Positions 32,880 through 42,399 of a DNA stretch of 64,000 bases are shown here, in pieces. Each line of letters begins with the position of its first letter. Positions within the stretch are counted from its first letter, which is position 1. The DNA is from Portulaca oleracea (Eukaryota > Streptophyta > Magnoliopsida > Caryophyllales > Portulacaceae): assembly GCA_029582165.1 (NCBI GenBank), contig CM055892.1:1769347-1833346 (forward strand), written 5' to 3'. Under the pieces are notes generated by a model. That model had not been told where the DNA came from, did no database searches, and was given only the letters and a program-made list of their open reading frames with translations. Both the position numbers and the translations under genes were made by a program.

Positions 32880-33788
32880 CTAAAAACTTATAAAATAAAA
32901 TGTTAGTAAAGTTCTCAAAAATAAATCAAATTCTCTAGAAAAATCAAAAGATTCAAAATATTTGGTCCACAAGAATTTTATAGGAATGTCCTCTAGGTAT
33001 ATCCAATACAGATCAAGGGAAGGGTAATTACCTAAGGACAATTCATCAATGATATTGTTAGTTTCACAAGAATTATCCTCATCAAAGATATTAATTTGAA
33101 CATCAAAGGTCTTTTCATCAGGCATGGGTTCCTGAAAGGTTTCCTGTGAAACTGAAGGTGGTGAAGTAGGAATAGAAGCATGAAATAAATCATTAGAATC
33201 AGTGAGAATATTATCAGGATCCTTGTTTGAACCATTCAAATCAATATTAATTTTCTCGCTAGGTTCCTCACAATTAATATCAACAGAATCATGATTAAAA
33301 TCTTCATCATACCTAGTGTCTAACCAAGAAGGTTCACTTACCTCAAACCCTGTCAACTGAGAAAAAGGTAAGGGATTATCATGCAAATCAGAAACACATT
33401 CAGTAGTGTTTTCAAGTAAACTAGGACTAGAAGGATCGTCAAAGCTGACTTCTAAAGCAGATGAGGACTTGCTATCATCACATATTGCATCATCAAAATT
33501 AGAACTAGAGCCATTGGCCTGCAACAAGTCTGTCAAGTCAGTAAATTAAGTAGCCCTAGGGCAAGCAGAATCATCATGCTCAGAAGAATTACATAAAGTG
33601 CAAGCAATTGAATTACGAGATTCCATAAAGGAACTAGCATGAAAGGCACAAGGATCAGGGTACTCAGATAGACAATTAGAAATTTCAAATTTATAGGTGT
33701 CATTAGAAAGCAATCCAAGTAATTTCATAGCTTCATTTAAAAGGTTTATCACAAAACCCAAATAATTCAGAAGATTGCGTGTTTCCGC
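32880..33788 (-). pseudogene. E4 gag-like protein with zinc knuckle and acidic C-terminus, split by E3
   Basis: Sense order: LDYITLGEPEILAIIFEGVNA (39813-39722) joins across E3 to ETRNLLNYLGFVINLLNEAMKLL. Then comes the zinc knuckle CTLCNSSEHDDSAC (C-x2-C-x4-H-x4-C), then CPRAT and a TAA stop, and then a long acidic segment in the same frame (33536-32880). The acidic part contains LPFSQLTGFEVS, RYDEDFNHDSVD and YFESFDFSREFDLFLRTLLTF, all matched by E3. The fold before the knuckle resembles the C-terminal half of Athila gag. The acidic domain is not recognised. Presumed role: an RNA-binding structural protein. Confidence 0.75.
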
Positions 33789-35221
33789 TGACATGGCCGC
33801 AAGTGCACGGTGTACGTAGTAGCATGTCAAGGTCGATCCCACCGGGACTCATTTAGCAGCTCAATAAACTAATCTCTATCTCGATTGCTAAGCTAATCAT
33901 GTTTTAGGTTTTGGAAAAGGTTTAACAACTAATCAAACTAATAAAGCAAGAAAAATTCAATCACAGATTCTATCAAGAGAGATAGACTTCTAGGGAGATG
34001 CTAACCTAACAACGAGTTCGATTACTTAAACCTAGCTTGCACAATCATACATTCAAGAACGAATCGAAAATCGACAACCTCCGAATTCTATCACCCTTTC
34101 GATGCTAAATAGAATTATTCTAAACAACCTAATCAACAACTTTCGTCTGCATTTTAGGTTAAACAGAATTGAAGGTCTCAAAAAGTCAGGTTATCTAATG
34201 ATTCCCTAGTTCACTACTCCTTTCTCAACTTTCGCAAACCTAGGTAGACAGGTTGGTAGTCAGATTACCCTAATTCACCTTTCAATACTTCTCAGGTTAA
34301 TCTCTAACTCATGAGTATTCGAGCGCTCAAAGAACACACATGAACATGGAAAACACAACCTTCTATTGGTTTATAACAAGAATTCATGCACAGACTAATA
34401 ATATTAAATCAAACTACATTGTTTCGGGTCGCAAAACCCTAGAATTCAAAGAAACTACTCACTCATATTCAAGAAAAGCACGACACAAGTTCCAAACATC
34501 ATGATTAATTTTCAAAACAAAGAAAGAAATCGAAAAGAGAAATAAATACAAGGAATTACAACCGTCGAGCCTTTCGATCCTCGGGTGGAGTCTTCCTCGC
34601 AAGTAATGTAATTTCTTCCCGAGTCTCGAACTTTGCTCCTCTTCGAATTGATCTTGATCTTGATCTTGATTGAAGATGTGAGGAGTAGATGGGAGGTTTA
34701 GGGATCTCTCTATTTTTCTCCTTTGAAGGAAGGAGGGATGGATGATAGAGTCATGAATGCCCCCTCTTCTCTTGTTTGCAGTTGGACCGAATGAAATGGG
34801 AGGAGGAGTAGAAATGAATTGGCCTCCCTTTCTCTCTAATTCTTGATTGGGCCGGCTGAATGGAGTGAAAGGATGGCCCAATTAATCGCCTCCCCTCTTC
34901 TTTCTTTGTGTTTGGGCCACGGACCATAGGACAGCCCATGGATAGACTGTGGTAGGAGCTGTCCGTCCATCTTCTGTCCCGTTTTGATCCAAATTCGTAC
35001 CATGGTTCGGGATTTAGTAGGGGAGGTCCGTGGTGTACTCAATCTTGTCAAATGTTGAGAGAAAATTGCTGTTTTGGCCCCAAAACCTATAAATTTACAT
35101 CAAAAACAACAACACCAAGTGTAGTAAGGAAATTGAAATAAAATTTAAAATTTACACTCAAAACTATCTCTAATTCAATATTGAAAACCCCTAAAAGCAT
35201 AGTCATAAAACGCGGTTATCA
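33789..35221 (-). repeat. E3 3' LTR
   Basis: 1433 bp, from TGACATGG to GGTTATCA on plus. It differs from the 5' LTR by scattered substitutions and by a replaced segment at about 34921-34952, where it has GGACCATAGGACAGCCCATGG-type sequence forming an inverted repeat GGACAGC...GCTGTCC (34929-34964). The other LTR has a shorter unrelated sequence there (39434-39450). A GATCTT/GATTTT microsatellite is at about 34659. Confidence 0.93.
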
Positions 35222-35258
35222 AATCCCCCCATGCTTACTCCCTGCTTGTCCCCAAGTA
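35222..35258 (-). promoter_or_regulatory. E3 polypurine tract and hairpin
   Basis: AATCCCCCCATGCTT on plus directly follows the LTR end. The hairpin CTTG-TCCC-CAAG (35245-35256, extendable with a G-T pair) follows. The sense loop is GGGA. Confidence 0.75.
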
Positions 35259-36969
35259 AGTACAAGACTCAAAACTAGATGAAAGGACTTAAAAAGGAAA
35301 AGAAACCTACTCACACACCTCTAATAAAAAGGGCATATTAGAAAGCCAAAAGAAGCATTACCAAAGAGACTCCCTAGCGAGATTAAGAATCAAATCGAAA
35401 CAAAAATTGTTGTTCGAAATAGAATCACCAGCCAGGAAGCAACACAACTAATCTATCACAACTCAAATACAATCAAAATTCATTCACATGTATGGCGAAC
35501 TAGTTGGGATCGGTAGGACCTCACTTTAGGGTATGCGGATCACTCCCCTCGTGTGTTTGCAAAAGATATAACGGTTCACTCAAAACCCTCAACCAATGTA
35601 AACAACCTACCATAAGCTTGACAAGACTTTCGATTCTCTACCACTATAGACAACATGCGTAAAAGTTAATCATGAGGACTTTTCAAGGGTTGTAATGGGG
35701 CTTAGGTGTAGGGTAAGGAGGGAATTCATTTGGGTAATGTGGAGCTAAGAGCCGAGGACCTAAAGAGCAACATTCCCAATACATATAGCACAACACCTCT
35801 TACATCACACCGCAATGAAGCATAAATATCTTCCCCATTGAAGCAAAATAACGAAAGAGTCAATATAAGCAAGAAAACCACCATGCTATTCACCTTATTG
35901 CCCAAAACTCTTCTTCTCTTTTTTTCTTTTTTTTTGTTCTTTGTGGAGAATAGCATAGATAAATATAGAAATGACTCATTTCCCATCAAACCAATTTCAA
36001 CCTCGAATGAGAAGAGGGGATAAATAATGATTATGGGCAATGCTTCCCTCATCAAGTAAACCAACCAACAAAGTCATCAACAAATAGACTACAAAACTGC
36101 CCCCCAACTGAATTGTTGCTCCACTAACTTGGCTAAAGTGTGAAGAATTAAGAACATACCAAGGCTCCGCACGAAGAGGGTAACAACAAGGCAGGAAAAA
36201 TGGTTAGTAAAGGGCTAGCAAAAAGAGGTCAAAATGTCAGGTGACTTTTTGGTTATATGGCTTTAAAATGGGCCTCAATCATATCAACACAATGCACAAG
36301 TGAAATGCAGTTTCAAAGAGAGTCTAATCAAGTTCTAGAGATGCAAACATGGTAAGGTCACACTAAAAAAAAATGAGATTATAAAAATAATAGTCTTTTA
36401 GGCTCAAGAAGTCTCACGGGTTAACCTACCACAATCACTGAAACTAGTTCCTTTGATGTACTAAAAATAGGAATTTCATTGTCATACACTTGAATCGATC
36501 AAGACCAGATGAGTCACAATCAAGACAGGCAACCCAAGTCAAACTAGCAACCAAGTCTCTCCTATCATCTACATCAAGCCAAAAATTCCCAAGTATACGC
36601 TTTCAATGACAATCCAAACACACCTCATAAAGGCAAAAGACTATCCTACAAATTTTTTTTTCATTTTAACAAGATAGCAAGAAAGCTATTCCTATATGCA
36701 ACCTAGATGCAATTTCAAAGCCTAACAAACACAAAAAGAAACTAACAAATATGCAACTATAGACGTCAGTCTCACTAAAGCACATGATTTTAAGACAATC
36801 AACCCAAACCCCTCCCCCCCCCCCCCCCATGCTTGGACAAAGCAGTGTCCGTAATGCATTTCGAATAAGGGTAGCATGCACAAGAGGGAAACGACATAAT
36901 GCATCACACTCTAAAAAAAAGCCAAGAAAATTAAAGGAACGAAATAAAACCTAATAAAGCAATTAAACA
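35259..36969 (-). other. E3 3' non-coding region
   Basis: No protein similarity, and the short frames in it have none. It contains an internal polypurine-like site, a C15 run at 36814-36828 followed by ATGCTTGGAC and the degenerate hairpin GCAGTG-TCCG-TAATGC (36847-36862). Its layout matches the E4 region 28364-31778. Confidence 0.65.
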
Positions 36970-36993
36970 CTTGGGTTGCCTTCCAAGAAGCGC
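36970..36993 (-). promoter_or_regulatory. Conserved hairpin and AGCGCT motif after the E3 gag frame
   Basis: CTTGG-GTTGCCTT-CCAAG on plus, followed by AAGCGCTAG. It begins about 20 bases beyond the end of the gag-like frame (37011). The sense loop has AAGGCAAC, sharing AGGCA with the E1 and E2 hairpins, while all stem pairs differ or compensate. Confidence 0.7.
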
Positions 36994-37010
36994 TAGTTTA
37001 ACGTCTTTAC

Positions 37011-38150
37011 CTAGACAAAATTTACCTCAGATGCAGTTAACGCCCTTAGAAGCTTGTCAAACTCCGCAGCATGCGGTTCACAAGCCTGCAGATAAGAGAG
37101 CAACAAAATACTCGTTGCAAAGAATGTTAGTTGCACTCTCTCAAATAAGTCAAAAGTACTAGAAAAATCAAAAGAATCAAAATAAGTTGTCCACATGATT
37201 TTTCTGGCCGACTCCTCTAGGCATTTACAATATGGATCAAGGTATGGATGAAACCCTTCTAAACTGCCTAAGGACAAATCAAAGACATTGTTGGTCCCCT
37301 CAATCACAGTCACATCACAAGAGTTAACCACACATTCCACATCAGCATGAACATCAATGGTCTTTTCACATGGAATGGGCTCCTCAAGGTTCTTAGGGGC
37401 AAAGGAAGGTAGTGAACAAGGCATAGAAGCATGGAGTACATCTTCATATTCCTCGCTTGAAGGATCCAATCCACATACAAACCCCTCACATGACTCCTCA
37501 TCAATAGCATCAATTGACTCATGACAAACATCATCATCATACCTAGCATAAAACCTATGGGAGTCGCTCACCTCAAACCCCGTCGACTGAGAAAAAGGTA
37601 AGGATGCATTTTGAAAAGCAAAGACGCCATCAGTAGTGTCATTAGGTAAACTAGAATGAGATAGAACAACAATTGGCAAAGATGACTTAGAAAGGTCAAC
37701 TATTCCCTCTATTTTCTCTAGACAAGCTTCCAACTTATCTCGTTGCTCTTATAGTGCCTTCATGAAAATATCAAGTTTGGCTCAACCAAGGCATGTAGAT
37801 TCATCATGGTCAAAAGAATTACATAAACGACAAGGATGCACACAATGGGGTTGAGTATATAATCTAGCATGATGTGCACAAGGATTGGGATAAGAGTAAC
37901 TAGATACACAATTAGAATTTTCAAATTCAAGAGTATCACGTTCAAGCCACTCAAGCAAACTCCAAGCTTCATCGACAGTTTTAGCATAGAAACCAAAATA
38001 CTCTAATAAAGTACGAGTCTCTCTATTCACCCTCTCGGCAACAATGTCAAGAATATCTGATATCCCAGGCACAACACCACATGGATCAGGACATGCACGT
38101 AATCGTTCAAAATAGTGCCAAAATAATTCCTGCTCAAACTGGGAAAATCT
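37011..38150 (-). pseudogene. E3 gag-like protein with zinc knuckle and acidic C-terminus
   Basis: One continuous minus frame reads FEQELFWHYFERLRACPDPC (near 38130), then ISDILDIVAERVNRETRTLLEYFG, then KTVDEAWSLLEWLERD and the zinc knuckle CRLCNSFDHDESTC (C-x2-C-x4-H-x4-C). After CLG there is a TGA, then AKLDIFMKAL and a TAA, then EQRDKLEACLEKIEGIVD and an acidic segment to 37011 with LPFSQSTGFEVS, RYDDDVCHESID and YFDSFDFSSTFDLFERVQLTFF. The start codon is unclear because upstream is a poly-A tract (T-run on plus, 38161-38182). The two stops lie between knuckle and acidic domain, where E4 also has one. Confidence 0.75.
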
Positions 38151-38278
38151 AGAATTGCCATTTTTTTTTGTTTTTTTTTTTAAAAAAGGATCAAAGATAA
38201 GAAGAAAAGAAAAAGAAAGAAAAAGAAAACAGCCTAGTCAACCTAAGAGAGTTCGTTTACCGGCTGCTAGGGACAGAG

Positions 38279-38296
38279 TCCCCAGCAACGGCGCCA
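38279..38296 (-). promoter_or_regulatory. E3 primer-binding site, tRNA-Asp type
   Basis: TCCCCAGCAACGGCGCCA on plus equals the tRNA-Asp 3' end with one difference. It lies six bases from the LTR border at 38303. Confidence 0.85.
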
Positions 38297-38302
38297 AAAA
38301 CT

Positions 38303-39721
38303 TGACAGGGCCGCAAGCACACGGTGTACGTAGTAGCACGTCAAGGTCGATCCCACAGGGACTCACTTAGCAGCTCAATAAACTAATCTCTATCTCGATT
38401 GCTAAGCTAATCAGGTTTTAGGTTTTGGAAAAGGTTTAACAACTAATCAAACTAATAAAGCAAGAAAAATTCAATCACAGATTCTATCAAGAGAGAAAGA
38501 CTTCTAGGGAGATGCTAACCTAACAACGAGTTCGATTACTTAAACCTAGCTTGCACAATCATACATTCAAGAACGAATCAAGAATCGACAACCTCTGAAT
38601 TCTATCGCCCTTTCGATGCTAAATAGAATTATTCTAAACAACCTAATCAATACCTTTCATCTGCATTTTAGGTTAAACAGAATTGAAGGTCTCAAAAAGT
38701 CATGTTATCTAATGATTCCATAGTTCACTACTCCTTTCTCAACTTTCGCAAACCTAGGTAGACAGGTTGGTAGTCAGATTACCCTAATTCACCTTTCAGT
38801 ACTTCTCAGGTTAATCTCTAACTCATGAGTATTCGAGCGCTCAAAGAACACACATGAACATGGAAAACACAACCTTCTATTGGTTTATAACAAGAATTCA
38901 TGCACAGACTAATAATATTAAATCAAACTACATTGTTTCGGGTCGCAAAACCCTAGAATTCAAAGAAACTACTCACTCATATTCAAGAAAAGCACGACAC
39001 AAGTTCCAAACATCATGATTAATTTTCAAAACAAAGAAAGAAATCGAAAAGAGAAATAAATACAAGGAATTACAACCGTCGAGCCTTTCGATCCTCGGGT
39101 GGAGTCTTCCTCGCAAGTAATGTAATTTCTTCCCGAGTCTCGAACTTTGCTCCTCTTCGAATTGATCTTGATCTTGATTTTGATTGAAGATGTGAGGAGT
39201 AGATGGGAGGTTTAGGGCTCTCTCTATTTTTCTCCTTTAAAGGAAGGAGGGATGGATGATAGAGTCATGAATGCCCCCTCTTCTCTTGTTTGCAATTGGA
39301 CCGAATGAAATGGGAGGAGGAGTAGAATTGAATTGGCCTCCCTTTCTCTCTAATTCTTGATTGGGCCGGCTGAATGGAGTGAAAGGATGGCCCAATTAAT
39401 CGCCTCCCCTCTTCTTTCTTTGTGTTTGGGCCACGACGACATGCATCAGTAGTAGGAGCTGTCCGTCCATCTTCTGTCCCGTTTTGATCCAAATTCGTAC
39501 CATGGTTCGGGATTTAGTAGGGGAGGTCCGTGGTGTACTCAATCTCGTCAAATGTTGAGAGAAAATTGGTGTTTTGGCCCCAAAACCTACAAATTTACAT
39601 CAAAAACAACAACACCAATTGTAGTAGGGAAATTGAAATAAAATTCAAAATTTACACTCAAAACTATCCCTAATTCAATATTGAAAACTCCTAAAAACAT
39701 AGTCATAAAACGCGGTTATCA
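38303..39721 (-). repeat. E3 5' LTR
   Basis: 1419 bp, TGACAGGG to GGTTATCA on plus, nearly identical to 33789-35221. It is flanked on the right by the target duplication TCCGC. Confidence 0.93.
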
Positions 39722-39813
39722 TCCGCATTCACACCTTCAAAGATAATAGCAAGAATTTCAGGTTCTCCTAACGTGATATAGTCTAGAAGCAGGAAATTAA
39801 CTAAGGAAGCAAA
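39722..39813 (-). pseudogene. E4 gag-like gene, 5' fragment beyond the E3 insertion
   Basis: The minus strand reads FASLVNFLLLDYITLGEPEILAIIFEGVNA and then meets the E3 target duplication. It aligns with GISDILDIVAERVNRETR of E3. At about 39813 it changes directly into E2 LTR sequence (AGTTCTGTCTAGCGAAAAAGG), so E4 is truncated here by a rearrangement. Confidence 0.7.
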
Positions 39814-40387
39814 GTTCTGTCTAGCGAAAAAGGTCGGGCGATTTCGAGGTTCGAGAGACCGTAGGTACGGTCTTGGAGACCGTGGGCACAGTCTCACTCG
39901 GGATCAGGAGGTCGCGGGCGCGACCCATATGGTAGCGGGCTCTACCTTCTTCAGCTGACGATTCAAGGCTGACTTTGAGCACAGGTCGCGGGTGCTACCT
40001 CTGTGGTGGTGGGCGCTACCCCCTATGGTAGCGGGTGCTACGCTCAGGGTGGCGGGGGCTACCCTACTCTTTTCGTCCCTTTGTTTCTTCCTTCTTTCCA
40101 AGGCATGTAACACCCATTTCGAGGGTCGTAGCAGGTGTTACTTCACCAATTGACACCAAAGGTTGGGAGTGTGGTCCCAGGTCGACTCCGCCTCGGTTTC
40201 CGGTCCGGCTCGGCTCGGGAAATCACCAAGAATGCTATATGAAGGCCCGTTTTGCTACGTTTTGAGTGAAATCTCCAAAATCTACAAAATAACCAAAAAC
40301 GCATTTAAAACTATGAAATTAAACCACGAACCGAGTTAAAAGCCTAAGGATTTAGGCGGTATTTAGACACAGAATTAGGTCTAAACA
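39814..40387 (-). repeat. E2 3' LTR, truncated
   Basis: Matches 49669-50243 of the 5' LTR; the first ~1.09 kb (on plus) are missing. It ends TCTAAACA at the polypurine tract. It holds part of the palindrome cluster: GGTCGCGGGCGCGACC (39910-39925) and related GTAGCGGG.GCTAC words (39932-40062). Confidence 0.87.
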
Positions 40388-40425
40388 CCCCCCCACACTT
40401 AAACTTTTGCTCGTCCCGAGCAAAA
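40388..40425 (-). promoter_or_regulatory. E2 polypurine tract and hairpin
   Basis: CCCCCCCCACACTT on plus directly follows the LTR. The hairpin at 40405-40425 has 9-bp arms TTTTGCTCG and CGAGCAAAA around TCC. It is homologous to E1 9041-9077, and the stem is longer by one pair. Confidence 0.87.
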
Positions 40426-42399
40426 TAAGACAAAATAAATAAGAAAAAGTAAACACCAACTCTTCTGTAGTGGGAGGAAACGAGTGCATTTAGCGTATGC
40501 ACCAAGCCCTTTGAACCCCCCGGCAGCCCGAGTGGACGAGATGGACTCGTGAGGGTTTGTAGCGGCTATACCCACAAAAGCCAAAGAAAAAGGAGAGAGG
40601 GAAAGTGAAAACAAAACCGAAGAAAAACAAAGGAAAAGAAACACAACAGCTTCGCTTCAAACGATCTCGAAATCTAAATCAGTAAAACATTATTAAACCT
40701 CCAAAAGGAACCGTTATGAGTGTCTCACAAGCACCTATCCTAAGCAAAAATCAGTCTTTGAGATTTTCGATGTCCTACACCTAATGTCAAGCAAAACCCC
40801 ATGTGCGTAAGTGCTAGTGGGTTCCAACCGAATCCAAAAGACTCCAAGGACTCATGCCCGAGCTCAAAAACAACGAAACGAACAAGGAACGAGTTGCCCT
40901 TCCCCGCATTTGTCGCCCTTGGCTTGGAAGTAGGTGATGCAAGGAGAGGCCCCACACTTTATTAACGCTTAAACTTTTCTTTTTGGGGTTGGGTAATCCC
41001 AACAAAATTGCTTTTTCTTTTTCTTTTTTTTTTCTTTTTATAGGTCGGTATTAGCCTTACTTTCGGGAATTGGACGACCCAAATATGGGGTTTACCCTCC
41101 CAACACAGTCTTTTCCATACACACCTCCACCGAGAATTCAATATGGGAGGAGCTTAAGGGGTAATAGCGTCGTACCGCTAATACCGGGTCCCTGTAGGTT
41201 GGCTAAGTCTATTGTGGTTGATGTCATTCAGCGAAACGCTCCTCTTAATCCGGTTATTGTAGCTTTTCTTTCTTTTTCTTTCTTTTTGACTTTGCATTTG
41301 CTAAAAAGGGAAACAAAACAAGCTCGGACACAAACCTCTAGAATCTCCCGACTTCAACCAGAACGTGAAAGGAATCGGGGGTTTAACTAGACACTTGATG
41401 AAGGACATCTAAAGAGATAAGTCATGACTAGTACCCGAGACAGGGTCGAAAACGCTCAGACCGGTTTCTTTTAAAGAAGTTTAAGAACGGCTTCTCAATT
41501 TCGACAACAAGATCCAAGAAACAAGGAAAAAACAAAACGAAAACGAAAAACGAAAGAAAACTTTTAAGGTTTTCACTCCCTTTTTTCTCCTTTTTCACAC
41601 AAAAAATTTTCAAATTTTAAGCAAAAACTAAGAAAACAAAGATCAAAACTACTAGGTGATCTACCTCTGAAACAAAATATCTCCCCCCCCCCCACACTTA
41701 AAACGCCACAATGTCCTCATTGTGGGAAGGTGTCACAAGAAAAGGGTAGAGAACCTACAGAGACAAACAAACAAAAACAACTAGCAAGCAAATGGTGGCG
41801 ACCCGAGCCCACACGGCTCCAACAGCAATATAATCCCAACATAAACACTCAAAGGGGCTCGCCACCCAAAAGAAAAATCAAGCATGCAACAAGGATCAAT
41901 ATATACACGTTCAAAGATTGCGGAAAGAGGTTACCTATGGGTCTTCAAATAAATAGAGAACCAATCTGCGATCCAGCAAAACATCACACTCGGGTTAGGA
42001 ATAAACAAGAAAAACATAATAAGTGTGGGTGTTCGCATGCATAAAAGAAAAAAGAAAAAAGAACAAAAACAAAAAAAAAAAAAAACAAAACAAGACACTA
42101 GAGACTAAAAGCTAAAGAAAAGACAAACTATTCACAAAATTTACATTGACACTAACTAACCTCAACCCCGAATCTCACTAGTTTGAGGCGGGAATTGAGG
42201 GTGTATCAACTCTCATAACTGGCCTAACCAATGATGAAGCAATGAAAACAAAACAACTCAAACCATGGGGACAACGAACTCAACAAAACCAAGTAACCGA
42301 CACACCTCCCAACTTTTCCATAAAGCACCCCCTACACTTATCTAACACTAACAGTGTAAATAAAATCAATGAAGAGAGTAAAGTGGGAGTGGGGACACT
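40426..42399 (-). other. E2 3' non-coding region with internal polypurine-like sites
   Basis: Colinear with E1 9078-10971. It contains a C11 run at 41683-41693 with CACACTTA, followed by the perfect hairpin CCACAATG-TCCT-CATTGTGG (41706-41725). A third site, CACCCCCTACACTTATC (about 42328), is followed by ACACT-AAC-AGTGT. Pyrimidine-rich blocks lie at 41012-41040 and 41262-41290. No protein similarity. Confidence 0.7.

Larger units (their letters stand above)
26919..33788 (-). mobile_element. E4: pol-less LTR retrotransposon, 5' truncated, host of the E3 insertion
   Basis: On minus: gag-like gene (39813-39722, then 33788-32880 after the E3 insertion), 3' non-coding region, polypurine tract (28333-28318) and 3' LTR (28317-26919). 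The 5' LTR and primer site are missing because the element ends at the junction with E2 near 39813. Gag and LTR layout match E3, so both belong to one superfamily, though they are clearly different subfamilies. No pol motif is visible. It carries a 902-bp MITE and an internal duplication. Confidence 0.75.
33789..39721 (-). mobile_element. E3: complete pol-less LTR retrotransposon nested in the E4 gag gene
   Basis: The 5.93-kb element has two near-identical LTRs (33789-35221 and 38303-39721), a tRNA-Asp-type primer site, a polypurine tract and a perfect 5-bp duplication TCCGC (33784-33788 and 39722-39726). The only coding region is a gag-like gene (38150-37011). Its 3-kb interior has no room for protease, RT, RNase H or integrase. 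Excision in silico rejoins the E4 gag frame. High LTR similarity makes it the youngest element in the window. Confidence 0.93.
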
